Assembly: GCA_007570785.1 (NCBI GenBank)
Contig: ML664161.1
Span: forward strand, 5,282,723-5,346,722
Source of the DNA: Antilocapra americana
Taxonomy: Eukaryota; Chordata; Mammalia; Artiodactyla; Antilocapridae
Reading direction: 5' to 3'
Length of the DNA: 64,000 bases
This document shows, one piece after another, positions 46,300 through 58,218 of the stretch. Position numbers and translations under genes: made by a program. The notes under the pieces were generated by a model. It saw only the letters and a list, made by a program, of their open reading frames with translations, did not search any database and was not told the origin of the DNA. Each line of letters begins with the position of its first letter. The stretch's first letter is position 1.

Positions 46300-46430
46300 C
46301 ATGGCAGGCACCAAAGAAACAGTAGTTATTATGAATTTAATCCTCACACAGTGCTGTGACATGAGTACTATTATTATTGCCATTTTAGCTCTGAGAAATT
46401 AAGGCACTTGGTGGCCTGCCTAGGGTCACT
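46300..46430 (-). mobile_element. MIR SINE fragment
   Basis: Antisense MIR core: tattattattgccattttag, ctctgagaaattaaggcact and gcctgcctagggtcac. Confidence 0.6.
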
Positions 46431-46659
46431 TTTACTTTCTGCATTTTTCTAACAACAGCCAGTTAGTCAGCAAGATCTTTTCATTGACCACATTCCCCCA
46501 TTTCCGGCTGGCTGTGGTCAAGTTCATTTCATTTCTTACTTATAATGATAACCTGCAAGGGCTATTTCCTTCCCCTTTGACCTTTCATTTTCTTCATCAC
46601 TCACAGTTATCATTGCTTGACATATTAATCATTCTTCTGCTTATTTTCGGCCTCTCTCA

Positions 46660-46800
46660 CTCACTATAATGTAAACGTAATGACTTTGTCAGGACTTTTT
46701 GTTTTTTGCTGTATCTTCAGATTTAGAATAGTGCTTGACCTACAGTAGGTTCTTAAATATATTACTTGAATGAAAAAATGAGTAAATCAGTGGATTGTAT
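46660..46800 (+). mobile_element. L2/MIR tail fragment
   Basis: gtgcttgacctacagtaggt, tcttaaatatattacttgaa and tgaaaaaatgagtaaat match the conserved L2 3' tail pattern. Confidence 0.55.
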
Positions 46801-48045
46801 TGATATTATTAGTATTTATTGCAGGTTTATGAATGATAGAGATCAGATCCTTTTTGACTTCAAACACCAAGTTCAGTGGTTTGTAAACTGTGTTTCTTGA
46901 CCTCACTTAAGGGTTTCTACCAACATTCTTCTGGAATTTAGGTGTCCTGGCTTTAGAATTATAGTAGCTCCAATTTTATTTGTTGTAAAATTTAATCTAT
47001 GGTAGTGGTTTCACTGCTAAAAGGCTTTGAAATCCACAGGCCTACTGTGATTCTTAACACATTTCAAAAGTCAATCAGTAAATATTTTCTAGGTGAATAA
47101 ATAAGCTAGAAATGAAACTGCCATAAATGCCATCATAACACATAGAATAATAGAGAGCTGACATGTTCTCCAGTATCCTGTTCATAATAAAATGTCCCCA
47201 GTAGCATAAACCTATTTTATTCATCCTTACAAAGCTAATTTAGGTATAAAATTTTAAAAATATGTATTTAAAAACATTTTCCTAATACACCATAATGGCT
47301 TTTCTGCTTTTTTGGCATGACTTTTATTGTTTTCTTGATATTATTAAGTAGCCAATGAATACCATTGCTAGATATGTTAATGGCACTAGTTTAATTACCA
47401 TTAAGTAGTAACATTACCATTAAAAAGATAAGATAATTGCTTTACTATTAGCAAAGTAAAAGAAGATGATGACTCAGTGTTCCCCACATCTTACTAAAAT
47501 ATTTCTCACTAAAAATATTCTATATCTTCAAAATGTCTGATAATGTTTGATTTGGATGGGATTAATTTTTTATTTGTACTTAATGACTCCTGTGAAAAAA
47601 TTACCTATTAACACTTGACTGACATATATATCTAATGCAAATAATCTCGTTTGGTTTGACGGAATTAATAATGGTCATAATGAAGTCAAATTTTTAATTT
47701 ATTTTACCTATTTAATTTAGTTTATTATAACATCTAAATGGTAATATATAAATAGTATGGCCATAACAGGATCAAAAGCAATTCCATATTTTAACACAGA
47801 GTGTAATCCTAGTATTTGTGACTGGAATAATTCCTATTCTTCAGGATCTTTCCACTACAGTAATTTCCAAAAAGGTTTTGATTCTTCCCATGTGATATCT
47901 TTTTCTTTTTCTAAGGAAGAAAGAAAAGGGCATGGTAGTCATGTCAGTGGGGATTTGAGATAGATGTTGAGAATACACAGATATCAGGACAATGTGATAT
48001 GAGTATGTTATATAAAATATTAGAATGCACATATATATTTTTTCT
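46801..48045. other. Unassigned AT-rich DNA
   Basis: A possible old DNA-transposon relic at 46865-47050 (cagtggtttgtaaactgtgt) is too weak to call. A perfect octamer motif, atgcaaat, lies at 47635-47642, followed by an attaataatgg homeodomain-like core. Nothing else recognised. Confidence 0.45.
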
Positions 48046-48258
48046 TGAAAGTGTTAGTGGCTCAGTAGTGCCTGACTCTTTGGGACCCCGTGGAGTGTAG
48101 CCCACCAGTTTCCTTCTGTCCATGGAATTCTCCAGGCAAGAATACTGGAGTGGGTAGCCATTCCCTTCTGCAGGGGATATTCTCAACCCAGGAACTGAAC
48201 CTGGGTCTCCTGCATTGCTGGCAGATTCTTTACTTTCTGAGCCACGAGGGAAGCCTCA
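48046..48258 (-). mobile_element. Bov-tA SINE
   Basis: Antisense full-length copy ending in ttctgagccacgagggaagc. It sits at the edge of the antisense MLT1-like LTR that follows. Confidence 0.93.
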
Positions 48259-48668
48259 TCCTATTACAACAAATTACCATAAACTTGGTGGCCTACCTAA
48301 AACAAACAAACAAACAGAAATTTATTTTCTCCTAGTTCTGGAAGTCTGAAGTCTGATATTAAGGTGTTAATAGAGCTACACTCCTTCTAGAGTCTCTGGA
48401 GAGAATCTCTCCTAGCCTCTTCCAGGTATGGTGTTTCTCCTTTTCTTTGTAGCTGCCTTGCTCGAATCTTTTGCTTGCATTCACATGGCTTTTCCCTCTT
48501 TGTCACACTTTCTTCCCTTCTGTCTCTTGTAAGGACACTTGTCATTTGATTTAGGGCCTACTCTGGCACTCTAGGATGATCCCATCTCATCCTTTTTCCA
48601 TGTTAGGTCATACTGACAGATTCTGAATGGACATGTCTTAGGGGAAGGATGAATTCACTCACTACAAC
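48259..48668 (-). mobile_element. MLT1-like LTR (ERVL-MaLR), solitary
   Basis: Antisense counterpart of 20423-20815: ctattacaacaaattaccat, aaacttggtggcctacctaa, agaaatttattttctcctag, ttctggaagtctgaagtctg and gtaaggacacttgtcatttg. An (aaac)n run interrupts the start. Solo LTR with no internal region. Confidence 0.75.
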
Positions 48669-49351
48669 ATACAAAATCATGTTTGAGTATAAGACCCAAT
48701 ACAAACTGTGTTCCATAAATGAGAGGTGATCTGAGGGCTATTTACATTGCCATAGGGTGAATAATAGAGAGTTGGTATGGAGATGAATAAACATAAGATG
48801 CTGATTATTTTGCAATTCATGTTTTGTCTCCAGGACATTGATTCTCAGAATGAAATGTTCATGTAAAGTCACCCTGGGTTTCCTATTAAAAATAAAGACA
48901 TTTTAGACTTCATTTCCAGAGAATTGGATTTAATAAATCTGGTATGGGACCCAGGAATCTGCATTTGGGTAGACAGAGAGGGGGTAAGGTAATCTAAGTT
49001 TTGTAGGACCAGGAAAAAAAAAATCTAGGTTTTGTAGGGCTAGGACTTAATGCACATTTGAAAGGGCTCTTTTGAAAGGAAATAACACAAACATAAAATG
49101 AGGCACAGTGTCACAATGAATAGTCTAGAAAGTTAAGCTTGACTAGCAGCTTTTTGGGAAATTTATCTCAGCAGATACCACAAAGATCTAGCATATCATT
49201 TATGGAGTACACTTTGTAGAGCACTGTTTAAGAATACTCCTCCTACCTATCTTTTCTTGTTGTTGTTAAACATCATCTCTTGTGGAAATACAGTGCTTTT
49301 ACAAATAGAACTTCCCTTTGCAATCTTATCCTAAAGTTAATTATTTAGCAG
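48669..49351. other. Mostly unassigned DNA
   Basis: 48870-48970 (cccaggaatctgcatttggg) is reminiscent of the MER-type relics near 38 kb. ctaggttttgtagg recurs within about 30 bases near 48996-49040, a small local duplication. Confidence 0.4.
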
Positions 49352-49552
49352 AGGCCTTCATGTTATTAAGAATCTGCCTGCAATGCAGGAGATGCTGGTT
49401 TGATCCCTGGGTTGGGAAGATTCCCCTGAAGGAAGAAATGGCTACCTGCTCGAGGATTCTTGCCTGGAGAATCCCATGGACAGAGGAGCCTGGTGGGCTA
49501 CAGTCCATGGGGTCACAAATAGCTAGATACGACTGAGCACAGCAGCATCAAA
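49352..49552 (+). mobile_element. Bov-tA SINE
   Basis: Sense copy with a degenerate head (gaggccttcatgttattaag) and clear body (cttgcctggagaatcccatg, gctagatacgactgagcaca). Confidence 0.92.
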
Positions 49553-50094
49553 GCTGCAGTAGCTTAATGTTACTAGAATTATGACTGTATCAGGGGATGA
49601 ACTGATCTCTGGCATTAAATGTAAGACTTGTGAGCTTCAAAACTTCCTCTGACATAGTCTTCTTGCTACTATTAGTATTCCATACTTATAGCTTATTTTC
49701 TGGAAGCACCATTGGATAGAGAAAGGGGCATGTGTTAAAATCCGAGGTATTCTTTGAGACCTTTCATGCATGAAATGATTATCTTACCAGATTGATCCAA
49801 GGATTAAGTGAAATCATATATGAGTGCCTGATACAGGGATTCTTCGTAAATATTTCCTTCCTCAGTTTACGTTTTTTCTTTTCCCCCTCCTCTTGTCTCC
49901 CCACATTCTCCAAAGTAGCTTTATCCCTCGATTATAAAAGAACTCCTAAAGAAAGAAACTATAAAATTTACTGTGGAACTTTGCAATTTAGTTATTTTGC
50001 ATTTCACTCATAAGCAGATCAATGACATTCTGTTACTTTTCGTATATGATAGAAAAATTTGGTTCATAATAATAATTGTCGTACTAAAGGTTTT
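49553..50094. other. Unassigned DNA
   Basis: A MIR-tail-like phrase occurs near 49795-49850; otherwise nothing. Confidence 0.45.
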
Positions 50095-50310
50095 TATTTG
50101 GGGCTGTCTCTACGTAAGTCTTTGCCGTCAATACTCCATACTTGTTACTGTATTCAGTTCCCACAAAAAATCTATAATGTAAACGCAATTGTCTCCCATT
50201 TTGATGATGAGAAAACTGAGGCTTACAAAACTTTATGTAATGTTTCCAAGAACTTATACAATGAGGAAGTGACAGAACAAGGTAATTGCATTGGTTTGAC
50301 CTGAAGGCCA
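50095..50310 (-). mobile_element. MIR SINE
   Basis: Antisense core: tctcccattttgatgatgag, aaaactgaggcttacaaaac, caagaacttatacaatgagg, aagtgacagaacaag. Confidence 0.72.
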
Positions 50311-50904
50311 CCTCTTGGCTATAATTCTATGATAACATTTCACAGAACTGAATCAACTTATTTATAATAACTGATTTATTTTACTTAACAACAAACTTCT
50401 GTGTTTATTAGCTGCTAGTGGTAATAGAATGATGCTTGCTTTATTTAAAATACTGATACGGAGATACTGTTGTTGCGGGCACTTTCATCCAGGAAATTAT
50501 TGAGAGTACAGTTCTCAGTGATTGGTTAGAAATGCTTTTAATTTCCATCTTCTCTTGGCAGTTATACTTTTTAAAATAAAATTCTTTGCTGCACATTTCA
50601 GTTTTACTAATGTGATTATGTGGTCTAACATCAAAAGGGTTCACTGCTTAATGACCAGGAACCAAGCATGTCAGGATGCAGGAGTTGGAAATGGCTTTAA
50701 ATAAATCAATTTCAAGTGAATTAATCTTTGAAAACAGTGCTTGAGCATTTTCCATATGAAAGTTATTTCCATTATGACTTCATAGAGCCATTCAGAGTGT
50801 CTTTTTGATGTTTATTGTCTTTATGGTACCGAGAGTAGCTACATTGTGTTATAATAACATGTTTTATTTCTGCCTCTAAATTATCTATGGATGAGAGTGG
50901 ATTT

Positions 50905-51100
50905 ATATAGCTGTGTGTATTTGCTCAGCGTCTCTTCAATATCACTCTAGAATCACTCATATATCGCCTTTGGTTGTATATGTATCTTTGTGAAAACGAC
51001 AGCAAGCGCTGAATCAGAGTGATGTGCCATTTACAGTGTGGTGCTTTATGTATTGTCGCTACAATGGCTTGTGCTTGGGAAGCTTGGTACTTAAGATTTA
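50905..51100. other. CpG-retaining repeat-free patch (candidate conserved element)
   Basis: Within about 150 bases CpGs occur in ctcagcgtct, atatcgcctt, aaacgacag, aagcgctg and tgtcgctac, whereas the surrounding kilobases have very few. Retained CpGs and absence of transposons are what one expects of constrained non-coding DNA, but conservation cannot be tested here. Minus-strand frame 50925-51107 is not convincing. Confidence 0.25.
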
Positions 51101-51214
51101 CAGTCATTTGTCTGCTTCCAAGTAGTCATCAGTGACAATCCTGTATATTAAAGTTGCTAAACAAATTATATTTTTCTTCCTAAAATTTCAGCGATTCAAG
51201 CTGTATCAGCATAT

Positions 51215-51298
51215 TCCTTTTCTTCCTTCATCTCTTCTTTTCTTCCTCCCTTCTTTCTTCTTCCCTTTATTTCTTTCTTGCTTTTTTTTTCCTTCCAG
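51215..51298. repeat. (TTCC/TTCT)n polypyrimidine tract
   Basis: Almost uninterrupted C/T sequence (cttttcttcctcccttcttt and similar). It could adopt triplex DNA. The frames across it are low complexity. Confidence 0.85.
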
Positions 51299-52157
51299 AA
51301 AGCAATGTATCTTTTATAATTTGTTGTGTAGCTTCATGGAGAATTTGAAATTATTTCTCTTATAAATCCTCTTTCTTCCAGTTTTTGCCTTTGCATTTAT
51401 ATTATCTCTGTGGCCCAACTTAATATTTAAGTCTCAAAGCAATTCACATGTTTCAAGCATTTTCTTCACTGGTATTATTAAACTTAGATTTTATCTTTCT
51501 CCATTCAATCACTAAATTGATAAGATCAAAATCTCAGTTATAGATGTGATATACTTTTAAGAATAAACTTTTAAACACTAAGTGTATATAAAAAAGAAAA
51601 AATGAAGCCAGGGTCTGAGAAAAAAATATTGCTTGAAAAACCTAGTACTCTCCACAAACTAATAAAAATTTATCTTAATTCCATTAAAAAACCACATGGA
51701 ATTCTTACACATGTTTTAGACAAACATTAAAGAAACCACTTATTAAAATGATTCTTAAACATTTTTTTGGAGTAGTCTTAGGTGATTTTAGGTAAGTTGA
51801 GACATTTTAGTTTTTTTACTTTTTTGTGTTTACTTAGAGAGTTTTTTCTCCATCTTCCCAAATGAGAAATCTATTGCTTATTATTAAATTCAAAGCAAGA
51901 ATTGTGCCGCTATGATGATGCTTTATGTAGAACAATACAGGGAATGATAACCACAGGCAGAATTATAGAAGGCTATACAGTATTTGTAATTTGTGCTCAT
52001 GACATGTAACTTCTAATTCTGATAGTTCCAGGTAGGTAAATACAGAGAATGTAATTAATATCCTTGTATTTCTTCTTCTTTGTTTATTTCTGCTTCCTTC
52101 TTTCTTCCCATCCTAAGTATAGTTTTGAGTTAGAAATGAAAATACATACAGATATCG

Positions 52158-52785
52158 AACACAAACTCTGCTTACATAATGGGGAACATGGACGGAAAGG
52201 GTAAGTCAGGAACTCAGGATTAACAAACACACTACTATATATAAAATAGGTAACCAACAAGGACCTACTGTATAGTACATGGAATACTACTTAATACTCT
52301 GTGATAGCCTATATAAGAAGAAAAATCTGAAAAAGAATGAATATGTGTATATGTTTAACTGAATCATTTTATTGTGCACCTGAAACTAACACAACGTTGT
52401 AAATCAACTATTTTTGTTCAGTCAGTCGCTCAATCATGTCTGACTCTTTGAGACCCAATGGATTGCTGCATAATAGGCTTCCCTATCCTTTGCTATCTCC
52501 TGGAGCTTGCTAAAAGTCATGTCCATTGAGTCAATAATGCAATCCAACCTTCTCTCCTCTGTCGTCCCCTTCTCCCCCTGCCCTCAGTCTTTCCCAGCAT
52601 CAGAGTCTTTTCCAGTGAGTCTGCTGTTCACATCAAGTGGTCAAGGTATTGAAGCTTCAGCTTCAGCATCAGTCCTTCCAGTAAATATTCAGGGTTGATC
52701 TCTTTAGGATTGACTGGTTTGATCTCCTTCTACTCGAAGGAACTCTCAAAATTATATTCCAATAATTTTTTTTTAAAAAGTTAGA
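52158..52785 (+). mobile_element. L1 3' end interrupted by a BovB
   Basis: Sense L1 3' UTR (ctactatatataaaatagg, accaacaaggacctactgta, gtgcacctgaaactaacaca) runs to aaatcaacta at 52410. The expected continuation (tatattccaataa plus T/A tail) appears only at about 52752-52785, after a BovB fragment. So L1 came first. Confidence 0.82.
52412..52751 (-). mobile_element. BovB LINE 3' fragment, old type, nested in L1
   Basis: Antisense BovB 3' end (gttcagtcagtcgctcaatc) back to the ctactcgaaggaactctcaa region. It has the older aatattcagg diagnostic and is 5'-truncated, breaking the L1 tail at 52410/52752. Confidence 0.9.
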
Positions 52786-54399
52786 AAGAAGAAATGAAAA
52801 TACAGAAGTGATTGAGTACTTACTCTAGGGTGCCTTTCAGATATAAACTTCTGGTACCTGTGAAAAACCTGTCATATAATTCAGTCTCATTTGAACTGTA
52901 TAGGCTTTGAATCATCAAATTTGAAGGAATTTGGCAGTTACTCAGTCCTCCATCTGCCTCCAATAAAAGCCACTATTATTAAGTCATCCTAGTGAGATGG
53001 GAATCTATGCTTTCTTTTAGGCTTTGAGAGAAAATGATTCAGTAATCTCTTTTATAACTTATTTCAGTGTTTAATAACTGGAACTGTCAAAAAAGATTTT
53101 TTCATCATTAGCCTAAATTCTTTTTATTGTCATTTAAGCCCAAGAATCAGATGAACAGCCTTCTAAAATTAATCTACAAGTACAACATCAAAGGACACAA
53201 TAATTATAATCCAAGATGTTTTGCATCATCCATGCCATCCTAATTCTAAAAGTCCAGAACTGGGACTCTTATTAATAGTGATTAAGTTTTAGGGTTTAAT
53301 ACTCCTAATACTTACAAGAACAAAATATGTTGGATGTGTCTCTGCATACCTGTTAACTTGATTAAAGCCCTATTTAGAAAGCTATTTGTTAATGATGTAC
53401 ATATTGTTACCCTTTCTGTTTACTATGGCTGAAATTATGAGTCCCCAGTCTAGATCTGTTCACTCTGATCAATTTTCTGAGCCCTTTGATATAGGTTCAT
53501 TCTTGTCTACTTTTATTCCATCCCAATTCTGCAACTCCAAGCCCATCAGCTGTGGGCCTTGGTCTTCTAGCTTCTGTCTTACTGTTGTCATATTGTTGTT
53601 TGTCTCTGCTGCCAGTCCTGGAGAACTTGTAGTTAATGACCTCAATGCTTGGCTACTTTCATTGCTCCTGCTACACTTAATGCCGCCTGGTCAGTAAGTG
53701 CCAGAAACCTGAATAGTGCTGGACCTGATCCTGGGACAAGAAGCAGAACTGGAAATGAATACACTATCTAGATGTTTTGCTTATATGTATTACCTAAAAT
53801 AGATTCTATTGTTTTAAAGAAAAACTATAACTAGTTAGAATTTGCTCAAGAAGAGAAGGAAAAGGCTTTATGTGTTTGATTTTAAAATTCATCCTGTAGT
53901 ATTACACATTGATTGGAATGGTTGAGCTTCCATCAAGTGAGAAAAACCCAATTCAGCATCACTCAGGCAGAGTTGTAGATTGTGTTAGCCTAGGTAATCA
54001 AGTGATGGGAAGGAGAACACACACATCTGGCACCAGGAATATCAAGATCGGAGAAACCAAGTGACACCAGAATTCACTCCATCTCCCTTTTTTACTTTTT
54101 TGGCTGAGCGATCTCTTTCTCTCCAGACATATTTCCTACAAGGGGCTGTTCATAGTTTTGCCACAGCTTGTGTCATCTTAGAAGTCTTTCCTTAGCTAGA
54201 GTGTAGAAAATTCTGATTTTAACAAGTGATATTTGGTGATGTTAAGCAGGAGTGTATCTTGATCTGTTTACATCCAAGAAGAATCACCTTGGCTGCTCTG
54301 TTTGGTGGGTGGAGAAAAGAGAATGGGAAAAGAGGGAGGCCAGATAGGAAGTTTTAGTACTGTAATTCTGGTGAGAAATAATGGTGACTTGAGATAAGA
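52786..54399. other. Unassigned DNA
   Basis: The 103-codon plus-strand frame at 53386-53697 crosses a somewhat GC-richer segment. It has hydrophobic stretches but no recognisable domain, and could be an old pseudogene or chance. Confidence 0.4.
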
Positions 54400-54770
54400 T
54401 AGTTAGAAATGATGAGAGTGGTTCAACTGGGATGTATTTTGGAGGAAACGAGCAGGTCAGAATGATGGCTTGGTAGTAAGATATGAGGAATCAAAGAGAA
54501 ACCTAGGGTAACTCCTGTGCGCTGGGCCTAAACAGTTAGATAGATGATGATATCATTAATGAGAAAGAAAGCACATGAGTAGCTTGAATGGGAACAGCAC
54601 TTGATGTATGCTTAATAAATATTCTGGTGGAGGTTCAGGTGATCAGTTGGTTATCCAGTTCTGGAGCTCAAACAAGAGACCAAGAATGGAGATACAATTA
54701 CTGAAAAGGAGTTATGTGATTAGCATCATATGAGGATAGCATAATTCTTAACCTATAAAATCTAACAATA
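54400..54770 (-). mobile_element. Possible L2-like LINE fragment
   Basis: ttgtatgcttaataaat-type and gatcagttggttatccagtt, tctggagctcaaacaagaga, accaagaatggagatacaat resemble antisense of the old mammalian LINE body. Weak match. Confidence 0.35.
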
Positions 54771-55182
54771 TCATCACAAAAATTCACAGAATTGGAATAA
54801 AGGAATTTAAGACTATGGTAAAACAAAAATAATTATATTTTTATATTTACTACTAATAATCAATAATCATGATAAAGTGTTTATTCCACATTGTATGAAA
54901 AATCCAGTTACTGCTCTTTTATGTAATATGTGGCATATATCTTTCAACAAATATTTGTAGATTTATTTTTCATAGATTCAGACAAATGGAGAAATACTGT
55001 CTTTATATCCAAAGACAGAATCTGATAAGCATTCTATCCAATTTAAGTTGATACTCAGTTTTGTCTTTTAGCAAAATCAGAATGAGGCAGAAAAATTGGT
55101 AGGAACAACTTTATCAAATATAAGACCTCATCCCTCTCTGCCCATAAATGAATGGACTTGTCATGGACCCATATAAAATCAA
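54771..55182. other. Unassigned AT-rich DNA
   Basis: Nothing recognised. Confidence 0.5.
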
Positions 55183-55189
55183 TAATGTG

Positions 55190-55387
55190 CTTAGTGTCAA
55201 AGTGCTAGTCATTCAGTCATGTCTAACTCTTTGCAACCCCATGGAATGTAGCCCACCAGGCTCTTTGTCCTTGGACTTCTCCAGGCAAGAATACTTGGCA
55301 AGAAGCCATTCCTTTCTCCAGGCTATCTTCCCGACCCAGGGATCAAACCTGGATCTCCTGCATTGCAGGCAGATTCTTTACCGCCTT
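55190..55387 (-). mobile_element. Bov-tA SINE
   Basis: Antisense copy. Short target-site duplication taatgtg (55183-55189 and 55388-55394). Confidence 0.9.
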
Positions 55388-55646
55388 TAATGTGAAATTT
55401 TGACTAAGTAATATAGAAACTATTTCAGTTACATGGAAGAGAAGAAAGTTTGTCTTATGGGGCTTGGGTTCATGCAAGAAGGCCGGAATCACTGGAAAAC
55501 CAACCTGAGGGGAGAAGAATTACAAGTAATCCAATAAATGGCTCTGAGGGAAAACTCAGGACAATGCAGCAGAAACAGAAATAAGGTATGCTCCATGCTA
55601 TCAGGGAATAAGAAGTTGCTTCCATGCTGAGCTCCCCTTTCAGACA

Positions 55647-57045
55647 GTGTTGTTGTCATTCATTCACCCAGTTGTGTCTGACTCTTTGTGACCCCATGGA
55701 CTGCAGCACCCAGGCCTTTCTGTCCCTCACCATCTCCCAGGGTTTGCCCAAGTTCATGCTCATTGCGTTGGTGATTCCATCCAGCCATCTCATTATCAGA
55801 TGCTCTCCTCTCCTTCAGCCCTCAGTCTTTCCTAGCATCAGGGACTTTTCTGATGAGTCGTCTTTTCACATCAGATGACCAAAATACTGGAGCTTCAACA
55901 TCAGTCTTTCCAGTGAATATTCAGGGTTGACCTCCCTTAAGGTTGACTGGTTTGATCTCCTTGCTGTCCAAGGGACTTTCAGGCATCTTCTCCAGCACCA
56001 CAGTTTGAAGGCATCAATTCTTTGGTGCTCTGCCTTCTTTATGGTCCAGCTCTTACAACTGTACATGACCACTGGCAAGACCATAGTCTTGGCTGTAGGG
56101 ACCTTTGTTGGCAGAGTAATGTCTCTGCTTTTCAACGTCCTGTCTAGGTTTGTCATTGCTTTCCTGCCAAGAAGCAGTCGTCTTCTGATTTCATGTCTGC
56201 AGTCACTATCTGCACTGATTTGGGAGCACAGGAGGATATCTGTCACTACTTTTACCTTTTCTCCTTCTATTTGCCATGCAGTACATGGGGTGGATGCCAT
56301 AATCTTAGTTTTTTTTTAATATTTAATACTTTCATTGGTTTGTCATCACTTTCCTTCCTAGAGCCTTCCTGGCTCTTTTAACTCTCCTCCTTCACGCTCA
56401 TCAAGAGGCTCTTTAATCCCTTCTCACTTTCTGCTGTTAGAGTGTTATAATCTGCATATCTGAAGTTGTTGATATTTCTCCCGGATATCTTGATTCTAGC
56501 TTACAACGCATCCAGCATGACATGTCTCATGATGTGCTCAGTGTATAAGCTACACAAGCAGGGTGACAGCAGACATCCTTGTCGTACTCCTTTCTTGATC
56601 TTAAACCAATCATTTGTTCCACACAGGGTTCCAACTGTTGCTTTTTTATCCACATACAGGTTTCTCAGGAGACGAGTAAGACGGTTTGGTATTCACATCG
56701 ATCTAAGAGCTTTCCACAGTTTGTCATGATCTACACAGTCAAAGGTTTTAGTAGTCGATGAAATAGAGATAGTTGTTTTTCTGAAATTTCCTTGCTTTTT
56801 CTATAATCCAGCAAATGTTGGCAATCTGATCTCTAGTTCCTCTTCCTTTTCTAAACCCGGCTTGGACATCTGGCAAGTATGCTGGGGTGGTTTGCCATTC
56901 CCTTCTCCAGTGGACCACATTTTGTCAGAACTCTCTGCTATGACCTATCTGTCTTGGGTGGCCCTGCCTGGCATGACTCATAATTTTATTGAGTTATGCC
57001 AGCCCCTTCACCACAACAAGGCAGTGATCCTTGAAGGGGCAGACA
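55647..57045 (-). mobile_element. Old BovB LINE, internally deleted, with small foreign insert
   Basis: Antisense BovB 3' part (55647-56873) with C-terminal ORF2 pieces. The minus-strand frame 56300-55866 is open for 144 codons ([16 protein letters not shown]). At about 56874 it jumps to antisense sequence from the element's 5' half (ctggggtggtttgccattcc, tatctgtcttgggtggccct), the same region found at about 42808-42960. The middle (endonuclease and most of the fingers domain) is deleted. It carries the older aatattcagg diagnostic. About 40 extra bases at 56320-56362 replace a few expected ones and are listed separately. Confidence 0.88.
56327..56362 (-). repeat. 36-bp inverted duplicate, recipient copy
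   Basis: The 36 bases are the exact reverse complement of 58219-58254. They sit inside the BovB at 55647-57045, out of place: the proper BovB counterpart of the ggtttgtcat block is already present at about 56143-56172. The first ten bases (tactttcatt) match a SINE tail and the other 26 match BovB, that is, the junction at 58.2 kb. Confidence 0.9.
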
Positions 57046-57189
57046 GTGTTATAGACAGCCAAATTTCTGTTTCATCTCCTTGGATATCAATATTTCCTAT
57101 TCTAGATGTAGACTTAGGATAACATCCCTCATCTCTTTAGGCAGAATCAGTAATTCTGATTCAGGTAAGAAAACTCACAGTTGCAGAAA

Positions 57190-57425
57190 AATATGCATAT
57201 ACAAAGATATGCATAACACAATTATTTAATAGCAAATAAAAAATAACTTAAATCCTCAATAAATAGAAATGGTTAGCTTGTTGTATTCACACAGAGGAGT
57301 ATTATACAACCAGCAGAACAATGATAGTTTAGTGATATATACAGATGCTCATATGTTAAAAGCAAAAAGAATACAAAACTGGAAGTAGATATAGTGACAC
57401 ATTTACATATGCATTGTCATATGCC
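57190..57425 (+). mobile_element. Possible old L1M fragment
   Basis: atggttagcttgttgtattc, acacagaggagtattataca and tagtgatatatacagatgct parallel the old L1 3' coding pattern. Weak. Confidence 0.4.
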
Positions 57426-58212
57426 ATCAGCCTCACCAGCCTAAAATATGATTGTATAGTATTTGTATATACTAACCAGCTGACCAGCAAGTAAGCCCTT
57501 ACACTGTCTCTGAGAGCTTCTTGTGATCATATCTATTCATGCTCTGTGACAGGTCCTTCTCTGGCCTTTGTTCACATCTTTGTGTCTTGACCTTTCTGCT
57601 TAATGGATGTTGTGAGATCTCCGCAGGGGCTGGCTGCCATCTCATGACTACTGTGGCCAGCACTGGGGCTCCAGTCTTGGAATGGGGCTCTTCTCTTCCT
57701 AACATCCTACAGGACAGTGCCTCCAGATGTAGGTGAAGAAGCCATCAGACTCTCAAGAGTCTTATCCAGTGCCATACCTGTAAAGTGATGGAGAGCCAGT
57801 CAGAAAGACACATCCCACCTGCCAGGACTGACTCTCCCAATTTCTTTGTGACTGCATGTTTGCCTGAGAATACACCGTGTCCTAAAGATAAACTTGATTA
57901 TAGGGTAAACCAAATGTGGAATTAGGAGACAAGATATTTTCTAACTTTGCAAAAGTACAATCCTTCCAATAGAACTATTAACTCTACCAAGAAACCCTCA
58001 TCCCCTCAATCTGATGCAGGTTTCCCAACAACATTGGAACGGCACCAACCAAATCCCTGATTAACTAAAAGGCTTGCAAAATAGACCCTTTCAAAATGAA
58101 AATTACCTTAAGTTTTCCCTTAAGGGAAATATCTCTTTCTACTCTAGAATTCATGAACTCTCTACAATTTCTGATTTATTATAAGTTACAGTCTTGTCAC
58201 TTGTGTACTGTG
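57426..58212. other. Unassigned DNA
   Basis: 57480-57800 is GC-richer with frames on both strands (57499-57705 -, 57539-57736 +) that show no known domain. Confidence 0.45.
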
Positions 58213-58218
58213 ATTATA

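Larger units (their letters stand above)
50311..52157. other. Unassigned, repeat-poor DNA
   Basis: Nothing recognised beyond the CpG-retaining patch (50905-51100) and the pyrimidine tract (51215-51298) listed separately. Confidence 0.5.

Noticed and set aside
53386..53697. 103-codon plus-strand frame with hydrophobic stretches
   Set aside because: Possible old pseudogene, but no homologue recognised and no supporting signal.
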